A stretch of 64,000 nt of DNA from Prevotella melaninogenica (GCF_018128065.1 NZ_CP072359.1:1054001-1118000); one strand, 5' to 3'; numbered from the stretch's first letter, positions 17,085-26,214 are shown. The notes: generated from the sequence alone by a model not told the origin. Program-made: numbers and translations.

Positions 17085-17612
17085 ATGAAAGAAGTTAGTT
17101 ACAAAGATTTGAAGTTTAATCCGTTTAACCTTTTAGGAAAGGAATGGATGCTGTTATCTGCAGGAAATGAGCCGGATGGTTGTAACACGATGACTATCAG
17201 TTGGGGACATCTTGGTTGTATTTGGGGGCATAACGATCCAACAGTTGTTGTTTATATCCGCCCCAATCGATATACAAAAACTTTCGTGGATAAGGAAGAT
17301 TACTTTACGCTTTGTGTGATGGACGCATCATTCAAGAAACAAATGGCTTATCTTGGCTCTGTTTCAGGACGTGATGAGGATAAGATAGGGAAAACTGGAC
17401 TGACAAAGGTGTTTGCAGAGAATAGTATTTATTTCAAGGAAGCAAAGTTGGTACTTGTCTGTAAGAAACAGTATGCTGCAGACCTAAAGGAAAGTGGTTT
17501 TATTGATAAGGAGGTTTTTGATCAGGCTTATCCTAATGGCGACCTTCATACGATGTATGTTGGTAAGATTGAAAAAATACTCGTTCGTGACGATGAGTAT
17601 CTTGGTAAGTAA
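17085..17612 (+). CDS. Flavin reductase-like FMN-binding protein
   Basis: 175 residues of the FMN-binding split-barrel family (COG1853). Visible family features are the N-terminal NPFNLLGKEWMLLSAGNEPD, NTMTISWGHLGCIWG, VYIRPNRYTKTFVDKEDYFT and the mid-domain SGRDEDKIGKTGL. Such proteins reduce or bind FMN and often serve as oxidoreductase partners. Length fits the family. It has its own promoter and stands alone between two direct copies of a dispersed element (16868-17000 and 17611-17735). The second copy starts at the stop codon, so the gene-plus-element arrangement may reflect repeat-mediated duplication or insertion. Confidence 0.85.
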   Translation: MKEVSYKDLKFNPFNLLGKEWMLLSAGNEPDGCNTMTISWGHLGCIWGHNDPTVVVYIRPNRYTKTFVDKEDYFTLCVMDASFKKQMAYLGSVSGRDEDKIGKTGLTKVFAENSIYFKEAKLVLVCKKQYAADLKESGFIDKEVFDQAYPNGDLHTMYVGKIEKILVRDDEYLGK

Positions 17613-17735
17613 ACGAGTTGACAAGGTGCTTGTAATAAAAGACATAGTAACAAAGGAGAGGGCTGGTGATTTAACAAATAACTTATCAAAGGGTAATCAA
17701 TTCGTCAACTTGTTCACTCATTCCTCACGCCCTTT
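17611..17735 (+). repeat. GTTGACAAGTT-type dispersed element, copy B
   Basis: Matches copy A block by block (AGTTGACAAG, AAAGACATAGTAACAAA, ATAACTTATC, TTCGTCAACTTGTTCACT). Confidence 0.65.
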
Positions 17736-17784
17736 GTTATTATGTCTTTAATGGCGGACGATATTCTTCTGTTTATTTATTTAT

Positions 17785-17832
17785 CTTTTACCAAATAACT
17801 TGTTCACTTGTCAACTTGTTCACTCGTCAACT
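17785..17832 (+). repeat. Partial copy of the same element next to the phosphatase stop
   Basis: CTTGTTCACTTGTCAACTTG followed by TTCACTCGTCAACTT, ending directly at the stop codon of the acid phosphatase gene. Confidence 0.6.
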
Positions 17833-19122
17833 TTACTTGATGTCATCGTATGCACGAATAGCTTGGAGGAAACGTGCATTGACATCTTCGAAAGTATAAA
17901 GACCGTCAGTGTTTTGACTGAGACCTTTCAGCTTAAGAGAGAATACTTGTGGAGCATGCTGCAGGTCAAGTAGGGACATCTGCTTCAGCTGGTCTGTACT
18001 CTGATAAACAAGGTTTACGGCAATATAAGCTTTACCAGCAGCGTCAACCCACTTCTCTAAGACAAGCTTTGAACCGATAGGAGTCTTCTTCTCAATAGAG
18101 TTTGGGAGTGAATACTCCTCAACGCCAAGAGCAGCATCAACGCTTGCAATGTTTGAGTCGTGACCGCAGAGGAAAGTAAACTTGCGATCCTTGGCGTTTA
18201 ACTCATCGTACATATACTGTAGAAGAGGGTGAGCTACGTTGGCAGCAACGATAGGAGCGGTGAAAAGCACATCGCCATATACGTCTTTTACCTTAGCAAT
18301 CTTAGTCCAATCTTCAAGTGAAAGTTTGTGTCCAAAGGCTGCTTTTAGGGCGTCAGGCTCCTCATAGTACTGAAGGATGAAGGCATCAGAAGCAGAGTTA
18401 GCATTCTTTAGCGAGCCTTTCATACCTGGTTCCTGATTGAGTTCAAGCGTAATCTGTGTATCGTTGTTAACGAAGTCCTTTATTTCTCCTTTCTTATAAT
18501 ACTCACTCTGTTTCATATCCAATACCTTGGTTATGAGGTCATAGCTATCCTTCAATCCCTTGTTGATACCAACAAGTCCTTCCTTACCACCCATAGCATT
18601 GATTTGCTTCATAGCCTCAGTGCGGAAAGCCTCTGTACTCTTCGTAAGGCGTGGGAAGAAGATTGGGTCCATCTTAGATGGTACGTAGCGATGGTTCACA
18701 CGTAGGTTAGCCACTGGCATGAAGCCACTTGAGAAGTATTGTGCTGTAGCAATACAACGCTGCATAGAGTTAGCATAGAGGTTTACCTCGTCTATAGTAG
18801 GAACGTAGTTGTCCTTAAACAGACCTGTCTCAATTGTCCACTTACGGAAGAACTGTCCCATCTCAGTCTCAAGAACACCACCTCTAAGTGTCAGTTCACT
18901 GGCAGCTGATGACCAATTCGTCCACTCGTGTGGAGTCATCTTGCTCAGTGTAGAACCGTTCGTTGACAGTGGTGAACGGATGTTATGACGAGAAAGTATA
19001 ACAACCTCTTTCAGTTTATATTTCCCTTTGAAAGCCTCAGAACGCTGGAGCTGTGCCTGTGCTAATGCTGGACAAAGGAATGTCAGCATCAGAAGGAGGA
19101 GGAATGAATTGATTTTTCTCAT
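17833..19122 (-). CDS. Secreted histidine acid phosphatase
   Basis: 429 residues with a signal peptide (FLLLLMLTFLCPALAQAQ). The catalytic N-terminal motif reads SRHNIRSPLS (RHxxRxP, residues 45-51; the usual Gly after His is Asn) and the proton donor is in FLCGHDSNIASVDAALG. This is the branch 2 histidine phosphatase superfamily that includes glucose-1-phosphatase and phytases. It probably releases phosphate from sugar or inositol phosphates in the periplasm. It is followed upstream on the same strand by a phosphate-type porin and another phosphatase. Specificity cannot be told from sequence. Confidence 0.88.
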   Translation of the reverse strand: MRKINSFLLLLMLTFLCPALAQAQLQRSEAFKGKYKLKEVVILSRHNIRSPLSTNGSTLSKMTPHEWTNWSSAASELTLRGGVLETEMGQFFRKWTIETGLFKDNYVPTIDEVNLYANSMQRCIATAQYFSSGFMPVANLRVNHRYVPSKMDPIFFPRLTKSTEAFRTEAMKQINAMGGKEGLVGINKGLKDSYDLITKVLDMKQSEYYKKGEIKDFVNNDTQITLELNQEPGMKGSLKNANSASDAFILQYYEEPDALKAAFGHKLSLEDWTKIAKVKDVYGDVLFTAPIVAANVAHPLLQYMYDELNAKDRKFTFLCGHDSNIASVDAALGVEEYSLPNSIEKKTPIGSKLVLEKWVDAAGKAYIAVNLVYQSTDQLKQMSLLDLQHAPQVFSLKLKGLSQNTDGLYTFEDVNARFLQAIRAYDDIK

Positions 19123-19138
19123 TGTAGTAGGGCTTTTT

Positions 19139-19289
19139 TAATTCATAATTGATAATTCACAATTCATAATTATGATTACTATTGTTTGCTATAAAGATAG
19201 GTGATTTATCTATAGTTAATGGTAATACCCTTATCATAAGCATCCGAAGTAATCATAATTATGAATTATGAATTGTGAATTCTGAATTA
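19139..19289. repeat. Inverted pair of AT-rich repeats (MITE-like unit)
   Basis: A copy at 19139-19180 and its reverse complement at 19248-19289 flank about 67 bases. Together they form a unit of about 150 bp with long inverted ends, filling the gap between the porin and acid phosphatase genes. Arms share CACAATTCATAATTATGATT and lesser matches. Confidence 0.7.
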
Positions 19290-19291
19290 GT

Positions 19292-20449
19292 TTAGAATTT
19301 AATCTGCAAACGTGTCTCAAGAATAGAGAATGTATTGTTGTTGAATGCTGCATTATCTGTTGCGCGGGTGATAGAACCACGAACACGCCAGATCATATAC
19401 TTGTTAAGGTAATAGTTGAAGGTCAATGACCAATCGTTTACCTTACCACCAAAGATATTGGCATCCTTATCTGTTAAGGTTGAGTAGTTGTAAGCTGCAA
19501 CAAGTTCCAATGAGCCTGGGTCAGGGGTAGCAATACCTGCATCAGCCTTGGTGTAGGTGTAGCCTTGTCCCTTAAGGAGATAGCGTACATTGCTATATGC
19601 ACCCCATGCGTTATAGTTAGGCATTGCGTTGTCACGCTTAACACCTACGTAGAAGTATTGTGCCTCGAAGCCGAAATTACCAACAGCAAAGTTCATTTCA
19701 GGAGAGAACTTCCACAGTGCAGTAGCGTCTGTGATAGTTGCTTGTTGTGCTGCAACATTTGCAATACGTGTTGGGAATGGAGCCTTCAATGTATATGACT
19801 TATGGTTAAGAGCTGCATTACTGTTGTAGCGTGGTGCCTCATATGCACCACTGATACCAATGTGGAAAATCTTTCCACGCTCAGTCATTGGATGCCAAAC
19901 TAATCGTGTCATTGCACCCAAAGCCTCGTTACCGAGCTTATCAGATGTCATCTTCATCGCATCATTCTCTGCAAAAACAGATGCTGTAGCGTGAAGTTGC
20001 TCACCTGTGTGAACATACATGGCACCAAGCAGACGGCTATTGAAGAATGCTTGGTTGGCCAATGGCTCTTCCATTGAAATCTTGAAACTTGATGATGTAC
20101 CACTCTGTAAACCAAACTGATGTACGAAGTAACCCATACGAACCAAGTTCTCATGGTCGAACTTATAGTCGAGGCTGATGTCTTTGAGTGAAAGGCTCTG
20201 ACGTGCATAACCAACGTCAATCTTTGCTTTCCACTTACCGTATGTTGCACTTACGCCAATACGAACGTCAGGAATAGCGACACCACTATTGAGTTTTTCG
20301 TTTAGGGTCTTGTCTGTTGAGTGCATCAGACCCGCATCCATAAGGATTCTACCAGTTGGTTTTACGACCAACTTTGGCTCTTCTTCTTGAGCAAAGGCAC
20401 CTGCGCAAGTCATTAAGGCACAGGTAGCAATAAGGATAATTCTTTTCAT
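19292..20449 (-). CDS. OprO/OprP-like phosphate-selective porin
   Basis: 385 residues with a signal peptide (MKRIILIATCALMTCAGAFA) and a predominantly beta-barrel sequence. Features are VKPTGRILMDAGLMHSTDK, VRIGVSATYGKWKAKIDVGY, LKDISLDYKFDHENLVRMGY and a C terminus LETRLQIKF ending in Phe. This pattern fits the phosphate-selective porin O/P family. With the two phosphatases around it, a role in taking up liberated phosphate is a reasonable inference. It lies 152 bases behind the PAP2 gene with no visible promoter of its own. Confidence 0.8.
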   Translation of the reverse strand: MKRIILIATCALMTCAGAFAQEEEPKLVVKPTGRILMDAGLMHSTDKTLNEKLNSGVAIPDVRIGVSATYGKWKAKIDVGYARQSLSLKDISLDYKFDHENLVRMGYFVHQFGLQSGTSSSFKISMEEPLANQAFFNSRLLGAMYVHTGEQLHATASVFAENDAMKMTSDKLGNEALGAMTRLVWHPMTERGKIFHIGISGAYEAPRYNSNAALNHKSYTLKAPFPTRIANVAAQQATITDATALWKFSPEMNFAVGNFGFEAQYFYVGVKRDNAMPNYNAWGAYSNVRYLLKGQGYTYTKADAGIATPDPGSLELVAAYNYSTLTDKDANIFGGKVNDWSLTFNYYLNKYMIWRVRGSITRATDNAAFNNNTFSILETRLQIKF

Positions 20450-20601
20450 AGAGGTATTTTTGTTATCTATATTCTATAAATTAGGTTTTTATCTGATGAT
20501 TAAAGCAATGATAGGGGATCAAACGGAGTTAAGTTGTGCATAAAGAATTAAATAAATCCTCTTACGCCTTAACTCCTTTGATACCTTAAACTTTGCAAAA
20601 C

Positions 20602-21393
20602 TTAGTTTGCAGCCTTAAAAGTACTCTTTGCAATCTTACCTTCTTTCTTCAGCTTAGCAAACTCTTTCTTAGCCTTTGCCAACTGCTCCTGAAAAGCAGG
20701 TTCTGCGTGGAGACGTGCTACAACAGCTGCACTGATGATACGTGCTGCATCAACGTCGCTCTGCCAGTGGTAACCACAAATAACACGGCTCTGCCCCATC
20801 TGATAGCCACGCTCAAGGATTTCGTTCTGACGATCAACATTAATCTCAGAAAGAACGAGTGCTGTTGCCCAGCCAATAGCTGTATGACCTGATGGATAAG
20901 AGCCATTGGTTGAGAGCTCTTGCTGCTGCTCTGGGTTACATGTCATCTCCTTATAGAAAGCGAATGGACGAACACGCATGTAATGATTCTTAGCACTACG
21001 AGTAGCCAAGTCACCTGCATCCTCACGCATATTCAATACGAGTTTGTAAATTTCAGGAGTTGTCTCCTTGCTAATCTTGATACCGAAAGCCTCTGAAAAA
21101 GCGTTAGGAACACCATCGCCACCCACACGTGCATCAGCTGCTGCCTGATCGCCACGAGGCGTATTGCGTTGCATCTTACCCCACTGGTATTGTGCTTGGT
21201 CATTAAGGAACTGAATACTACCAGGCTGTGGAGGTGCCGGAAGAAGATCGAGCGAACTTGCTTGCTGTCCATCCTGAAGGTAATAGAGATCTGGTTGTGT
21301 ACGTACATCTTTAATCTTCTTTGCCGCTGTCTGTGCAAAAGTGGTTACTGAGAACATTGCCAGCAAACCAACTACTAAGGTTTTTTTTGTCAT
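20602..21393 (-). CDS. Class A non-specific acid phosphatase (PAP2 superfamily)
   Basis: 263 residues with a signal peptide ([15 protein letters not shown]). All three PAP2 motifs are present: KNHYMRVRP (Kx6RP), [11 protein letters not shown] (PSGH) and [12 protein letters not shown] (SRx5Hx3D). The NGSYPSGHT context is that of PhoN-type bacterial phosphatases. The enzyme hydrolyses phosphomonoesters in the periplasm or outside. The promoter box is at 21455-21462. It is first in a same-strand series with the porin and histidine phosphatase. A lysine-rich C-terminal tail ([18 protein letters not shown]) is unusual but harmless. Confidence 0.92.
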   Translation of the reverse strand: MTKKTLVVGLLAMFSVTTFAQTAAKKIKDVRTQPDLYYLQDGQQASSLDLLPAPPQPGSIQFLNDQAQYQWGKMQRNTPRGDQAAADARVGGDGVPNAFSEAFGIKISKETTPEIYKLVLNMREDAGDLATRSAKNHYMRVRPFAFYKEMTCNPEQQQELSTNGSYPSGHTAIGWATALVLSEINVDRQNEILERGYQMGQSRVICGYHWQSDVDAARIISAAVVARLHAEPAFQEQLAKAKKEFAKLKKEGKIAKSTFKAAN

Positions 21394-21454
21394 TTTGGTA
21401 GAGTTTTAAATTTATAAAATGGTTTAATTAAAATACAATAGTAATAAGTTGCTG

Positions 21455-21462
21455 CAAAGATA
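21455..21462 (-). promoter_or_regulatory. Putative -7 box (TATCTTTG) for the phosphatase/porin series
   Basis: TATCTTTG on the minus strand, about 62 bases before the PAP2 start. No Pho-box-like repeats are obvious. Confidence 0.5.
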
Positions 21463-21559
21463 AAAGAAATGTTGTAAAAAAATAGTTGCATCTCGCTTTT
21501 TAGATAAAATAAACGGATGCAACTGTTGTTAATGTGTTGATTGTCAATTGTTATACTTA

Positions 21560-21982
21560 TTATGATAGTTTCAATATATAATTGACAATACTTGCTGGAT
21601 TCTTTTGGCAATAAGCTGTGAGAACAGCATTATTATCTCCAATTTTACTATGATAAAGACGGCTGACAACAGGATTTAAGTTGCCATATATTCCTAACAT
21701 TCCTGGCAGGAGTGTACGCTTCACGCGTGGCATTGCAAGGAGCAAAATCAGTACACGAACCTGCTGGCTATTGGCTGATGTAAAGTGAAAGATCTCTTTG
21801 CACACTTTCTTGTCAGTTGTAGCAAAGCTCTTGAAGAACTGGTCTGATATCTCTGCTATTTGGTCGGTAATGTTGCGAGAAGCCGACTCAATGTCGGCAA
21901 AGAGTTTTGAATTAAACTTCTTCATTCGTCGTTCCTCGTTCTCTTGTACGATATTGTCGTGTACAGTTACATATTCTTGCAT
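21560..21982 (-). CDS. C-terminal part of the split propeller/coiled-coil protein
   Basis: 140 residues from ATG at 21982, which overlaps the stop of the preceding gene (TGATG). The start is coiled-coil (MQEYVTVHDNIVQENEERRM), followed by a helical region (VRVLILLLAMPRVKRTLLPG) and NPVVSRLYHSKIGDNN. In this frame the codons just upstream of the ATG read IKQLNNLQELMQEYV, a good heptad continuation of the coiled coil in the upstream gene. One missing base near 22009-22014 would join the two frames. I think it is the detached C terminus of one protein of about 1050 residues, although translational coupling of two genes is possible. Confidence 0.6.
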   Translation of the reverse strand: MQEYVTVHDNIVQENEERRMKKFNSKLFADIESASRNITDQIAEISDQFFKSFATTDKKVCKEIFHFTSANSQQVRVLILLLAMPRVKRTLLPGMLGIYGNLNPVVSRLYHSKIGDNNAVLTAYCQKNPASIVNYILKLS

Positions 21983-24726
21983 CAATTCTTGCAGGTTGTT
22001 GAGTTGTTTGATTGATTAATACGATTGTCAATCGTCTGTAACAAGCGAAGAAGTACTATACGATCACGATTATCAATGTCTTTTTCTATCAATTGCAATT
22101 CATCTGTCAACGCCTTTGTCATCACATCATAGCCTTCTAACTCTTGCAACTGCTTGATACTATTAAAAATATAATTGCGGATAACCTTTAAGCCTTCTGC
22201 TGTAAAGATATTCTCATACTGTTTCTTAACAGCAATAAAGTCAGTATAAACTTCAGCTACTGGGCGTTGCTTAGACTCGTTAAGAATATGGTACAGACGC
22301 TCTTTCATACCCTCATTCAGCCCTTTCAGCACAAGAGTGTCTTGCGTAGAACGATGGAATTTATTAAGTCGCTCCTTCAATTCTTGGATATGATTGAGCC
22401 ATACTTCATTCTTTCGACATTGTTCTATGATAATCTCAATATTGTCCGTGTTGCGTGCTTCTTCCGAATCGTGTATCATAGTGTCGCACTCGAAGACTTC
22501 AAATTGCTTAATACGAGCTATCTGTTCATTCAGATATTTCACCATCTGAAGTGCTGTGTCACGATTTAGTCGGGCGATACGTGCTGATAGCTGGGCAAAT
22601 TGTTCATTATTGGCACTTATGCTTTGTGAGCTGATACTTATACGGTCAATCTCATTACTTATGTTATCAAGGATGTTGCACTCACTCTCTGTCAGCTTAT
22701 CTTTTAAAGTGACTAAAGGTTCCAGCCGCTTGCGAAGGTCGTCTTTACTCCTTTGAAGTTGGCGATAAGTCAATATTCGATGTCTACGATAACTAAAAAA
22801 GATTATGCCGAGAATGCAGGCGAGCGTAAAGATGATGATGCCAATAAGTTGCAAACTCGGAACCTTGTCATCAAAGGTAATCCATTTTGCAGCCTCTTCT
22901 TTGCCAGGAGTTAACTGCAAAACACCAAGGTCAGAGCCTATATATAAGGAGTTATCAAGTATAAATCCCGCTTGTGCATTGAAGTGGATGTCAGCAAAAA
23001 GACTACTACAATCAATCAGTCGGTTGTCTTTGATTTTATACTTGTGGATGCCAGTCTCTGGTATTGTATAGATAGTGCTATCATTGATGCAGAACATTTT
23101 GCAACTTCCATCTGTTTGAATAGAGTCAGAACCTTGAATCTGTAGATGGTGGTTGGTGAGGAGAAGTAAGTGAGGATTCTTCTGATTGTATGTTAGCAGA
23201 CTACTAATAAACACCTTATCCTCCGTTCCTGCAACACGCTTTACCTGTCCGTCCTTCATAATAAACACGCCATGATTAAGTGTGGCAATGTATAAATCAG
23301 TCCCGTTTGGCACCTGATGGAAAGCTGTTATATATCTGTTATTCATTGACTTTATGGTATCTGCCTTACCATTTTTAATATCAATGGATAATAGATAGTC
23401 TTGCACGCCAAGTAGCATTCTGTCTTGTTGAGACAGAAGAGCCATAGCAGTGATGCGTGTCTTTGGTTGTGCCAATAGCTGTGGACGCTCAAAAAGTTGA
23501 TTGATAAGGTAATGATTACCAAGACTCAGCTTGAAGAGTTGGTTATTAGCATTATAGTAGTAAATGTCCTCCCCATTAGCACACATCTCCTTTGGTAGCT
23601 CATCATTCTCAAAGTCATAAATCTTCGTAGCAACCTGCTCACCAGCATTTTGGCGGAATAACTCACGTTGGTTGTTGACATAGATAAGGTCTTTACCTGA
23701 TGCACAAGCAGCAATGACAGGAGGATTAGCGTTAAAGAAGCCAAGGTGGTGTGGAATGCGCCATACGGCGTTCTTAGTGAGTAGGGTAGAGAAGCCATTT
23801 CCATCGTCAGCAATGGATATCTGATGCGGGTTATCAGGAATATTGTTTCGTAATGGGATGTTTACAAAACGTTCTAAGTTATCTGATAACAAGATACTTG
23901 ATGAAGTAATAAAGTAGTAGGTTGAACCAGCTTTATAGAAAGATAGTACTGATTGAGGCAGAGGAAAAGTCTTGCTACCGTTTCCGTTAAGTACTTCAAT
24001 AGTCAACTGATTATCAGACAAGATAAAAAGTTTGCCATCATAGATAGCAACATTACGTATATTCTCCCCTTTATGTCGGACCACCGTCTTCTTTGAATGG
24101 AGGTCAATGCTTACAACTCCTGCTTGTGTTGCCGCAAAAAGCCATTTGTTACCAAGATGACAGAGGTTATTTACCAAGAAGGGTTCATAATATTGATTTG
24201 TCTTGTTTTTATGGATAGGGTAAAGAGGCTTCAATCCTTGCTGTTGATTATCAAGTTGCATGGAGAAAAGTCCTTGAGAAGTTGCAACAAAGAGTTTGCC
24301 GTCAGTTATTTCAATATCATAGGGCGAGTAACGGAGACCTTTGCTCGGAATCTCAAACGTTTCCTTGTGGATGAGGGTGTCACCAGCTATATCCCATAGC
24401 TGTAAACCTGCATTACGTGTCGCTATCCATACCTGATTCGTGTGATTAGGGTCGCGCTCAATAGCGTAGATGCGGTCAAGTCCTGTGTAAAAACGTTTTC
24501 TATCCTGTCCGTCAACATGCCATATAACACCTGTTTCACCCCCAATCCAATAGCCATTCTTGTCTATCGACAGTGTCGAGAGGCGGTCATCATAATGGAA
24601 TTCCCGCTCTGATAATGATCGTGAGGTTGTTGTTTCCTTGCAGCTTGTGATGCCAAATAATAGCATCAAACAGAGCCAGCTGAAAAGAAAGCATTTTCTT
24701 GTCCTTATGTTATATGTTAGAGTCAT
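21982..24726 (-). CDS. Membrane-anchored propeller and coiled-coil regulator-like protein
   Basis: 914 residues. A lipoprotein-like signal (FSWLCLMLLFGITSCKE) is followed by a long region of short beta repeats resembling two-component regulator propellers (LSIDKNGYWIGGETGVIWHV, VWIATRNAGLQLWDI, LFVATSQGLFSM, LYIGSDLGVLQL). There is one membrane helix near 640-660 (LQLIGIIIFTLACILGIIFF) and then a long cytoplasmic coiled coil (SYRRHRILTYRQLQRSKDDL onward). This is the topology of Bacteroides sensor proteins that bind a ligand outside, but no kinase, receiver or HTH domain is present. The last codons (NQSNNSTTCKN) look out of frame; see the adjoining 140-residue frame. The promoter box is only about 20 bases upstream. 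Confidence 0.8.
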   Translation of the reverse strand: MTLTYNIRTRKCFLFSWLCLMLLFGITSCKETTTSRSLSEREFHYDDRLSTLSIDKNGYWIGGETGVIWHVDGQDRKRFYTGLDRIYAIERDPNHTNQVWIATRNAGLQLWDIAGDTLIHKETFEIPSKGLRYSPYDIEITDGKLFVATSQGLFSMQLDNQQQGLKPLYPIHKNKTNQYYEPFLVNNLCHLGNKWLFAATQAGVVSIDLHSKKTVVRHKGENIRNVAIYDGKLFILSDNQLTIEVLNGNGSKTFPLPQSVLSFYKAGSTYYFITSSSILLSDNLERFVNIPLRNNIPDNPHQISIADDGNGFSTLLTKNAVWRIPHHLGFFNANPPVIAACASGKDLIYVNNQRELFRQNAGEQVATKIYDFENDELPKEMCANGEDIYYYNANNQLFKLSLGNHYLINQLFERPQLLAQPKTRITAMALLSQQDRMLLGVQDYLLSIDIKNGKADTIKSMNNRYITAFHQVPNGTDLYIATLNHGVFIMKDGQVKRVAGTEDKVFISSLLTYNQKNPHLLLLTNHHLQIQGSDSIQTDGSCKMFCINDSTIYTIPETGIHKYKIKDNRLIDCSSLFADIHFNAQAGFILDNSLYIGSDLGVLQLTPGKEEAAKWITFDDKVPSLQLIGIIIFTLACILGIIFFSYRRHRILTYRQLQRSKDDLRKRLEPLVTLKDKLTESECNILDNISNEIDRISISSQSISANNEQFAQLSARIARLNRDTALQMVKYLNEQIARIKQFEVFECDTMIHDSEEARNTDNIEIIIEQCRKNEVWLNHIQELKERLNKFHRSTQDTLVLKGLNEGMKERLYHILNESKQRPVAEVYTDFIAVKKQYENIFTAEGLKVIRNYIFNSIKQLQELEGYDVMTKALTDELQLIEKDIDNRDRIVLLRLLQTIDNRINQSNNSTTCKN

Positions 24727-24744
24727 TAAATTTTACTTTATCTG

Positions 24745-24752
24745 CAAAGATA
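24745..24752 (-). promoter_or_regulatory. Putative -7 box (TATCTTTG) for the propeller gene
   Basis: TATCTTTG on the minus strand, predicting a 5' leader of only about 12-15 bases. Confidence 0.5.
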
Positions 24753-25149
24753 AGGAATTACCCTGAAAAAGTGATATCATTTCTTATATTGTTTCCTGAA
24801 AAATAAGCCTTAGAGCGCATTTTATAGACAAATGAAAGACTGTTCAGTATTAGGTGGTTTGATAACCTTTTTCCGCTATGACTCGATCTTTCGTATCATA
24901 CATAGTGTTATACAGGTTATCTCGAACCACTTAGTCCACCTTTTTATAATGTGCTGACGCTTCGCACATGTTGTGTTAACGCTCCGCACATGTTGTGCGG
25001 TTGGTATGCACCAATCTTGTTGATGACTATCTACGCTGTAATATCTTGCTAAAAGGAGAACAATTTTTCGTTACACAGCCAAAAGGAAACGAATTTCCTT
25101 AAACTAAGACGTTTACTCCTAAAGTTCTCCTTCCGTTTATGATAAAAGA
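24753..25149. other. Intergenic region with REP-like palindromes
   Basis: No gene seen. It contains an imperfect inverted repeat (AGGTGGTTTGATAACCT at about 24852 and its near-complement at about 24913) and the REP-like copy at 24951-25015. Confidence 0.45.
24951..25015. repeat. REP-like palindromic repeat, copy 2
   Basis: CGCACATGTTGTG, then CGCACATGTTGTGCG, then GCACCAA, the same design as the copies at 15650, 47231 and 55041. Confidence 0.6.
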
Positions 25150-25177
25150 AAAGGGAATGTATATCTACATCCCCTTT
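25150..25177 (-). terminator. Terminator of the DUF417 gene
   Basis: The stem AAGGGaATGTA / TACATcCCCTT has a 4-base loop and T-rich sequence after it on the minus strand. Confidence 0.7.
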
Positions 25178-25189
25178 AGTTATAATGGT

Positions 25190-25777
25190 TTATTTCTTAT
25201 TCCTTTTCAAGATTCGTTGTGCACAGTCTGCTAATACTACAACGGCTCCTGCTAATATACATACGTCCTTGAGGACCAGTCGACCAGCACCTGTGAGTAA
25301 CGGGAAGCCGTGTTCGCCGCTACCTAAGTCTGGTACCCATACTTCGGGTGTCGTGACAAGGAAGGATAGTGTTCCAAACATCATCAGTATGACAAGTCCT
25401 GAACCAACAAAGCCAACCTTTGGGAACCATATACCTAATAATGTCAGAAAACCAAATGACATAATGGCAATACCTAAGCCACGTGAGAAGGTATAAGTGT
25501 TGTTTGCCTTATGCCACTCGTGTTTAACTTTATCAAATTCGCCCTCTTTGAGTTTGTAGTCCTTGTATTCAGGTGCATCTTTTGCATAGAAGAAGCTCAT
25601 AAATGGACTGTTAGCAACGAAAGGTACAATACCTTCTGCCTCATAGTTCCAAAACTTCAAACCACCAATCCATATGAAGATGATAAAGATAGCTATACGA
25701 ATTAAATGAATACCTGTACCTTTCATCGATGCTGCGGTGTTAAGAATGAAATCTAATAATAATTTAACTTTGCTCAT
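25190..25777 (-). CDS. DUF417 inner-membrane protein (YkgB/RclC-like)
   Basis: 195 residues with four hydrophobic segments: RIAIFIIFIWIGGLKFWNYE, LGIAIMSFGFLTLLGIWFP, VGSGLVILMMFGTLSFLVTT and VCILAGAVVVLADC. The motif WIGGLKFWNYEAEGIVPFVA and the ending TGAGRLVLKDVCILAGA are typical of the family. In E. coli RclC belongs to a reactive-chlorine resistance operon; whether this copy has such a role is unknown. It is monocistronic, with a -7 box (25916-25923) and a terminator. Confidence 0.85.
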   Translation of the reverse strand: MSKVKLLLDFILNTAASMKGTGIHLIRIAIFIIFIWIGGLKFWNYEAEGIVPFVANSPFMSFFYAKDAPEYKDYKLKEGEFDKVKHEWHKANNTYTFSRGLGIAIMSFGFLTLLGIWFPKVGFVGSGLVILMMFGTLSFLVTTPEVWVPDLGSGEHGFPLLTGAGRLVLKDVCILAGAVVVLADCAQRILKRNKK

Positions 25778-25915
25778 AATCTGTTTTTTTATTGACTGTT
25801 ATGTCCTGAATTTATAATTGTATTTGTGAAATCACTTTAGAAAGTTTGTAGATTAAGTTTAGTCTTATCCTATTCCTTTAATCTATTTTCTTATCCTTAT
25901 GTTCTGATTCGTCGG

Positions 25916-25923
25916 CAAAGATA
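25916..25923 (-). promoter_or_regulatory. Putative -7 box (TATCTTTG) for the DUF417 gene
   Basis: TATCTTTG on the minus strand, giving a leader of about 130 bases. Confidence 0.45.
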
Positions 25924-26182
25924 TATATTTATCTTTAATCCGCAAAGAGTTATATTGTATTTATTTCAATTTAATCCTTATAATCCCCTATTTATGTGGA
26001 AAATACCACATTTGTGGTACATCATAAAGCTATTAAAGCCCTTGTTTGTAAATCATTGTTTTCAAAATTAAAAGTTATGCTTTGCTTTATTAATGTGCAA
26101 AGATGTTGACTTGAGCCATAATTAGTTTTTGAATAGTGAAAAAGTTGAGACGTTTTCTAAATTTAATAAAATTCTCCACTAA

Positions 26183-26214
26183 TTTGGATATATATAAAAA
26201 AATACCTAAGTTTG
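26183..26214 (+). promoter_or_regulatory. Promoter of the cas9-cas1-cas2 operon
   Basis: -33 TTTG (26183-26186), 20 bases, then -7 TAAGTTTG (26207-26214). The predicted start near 26220 gives a leader of about 198 bases that crosses the complete tracrRNA gene in antisense. Confidence 0.65.
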
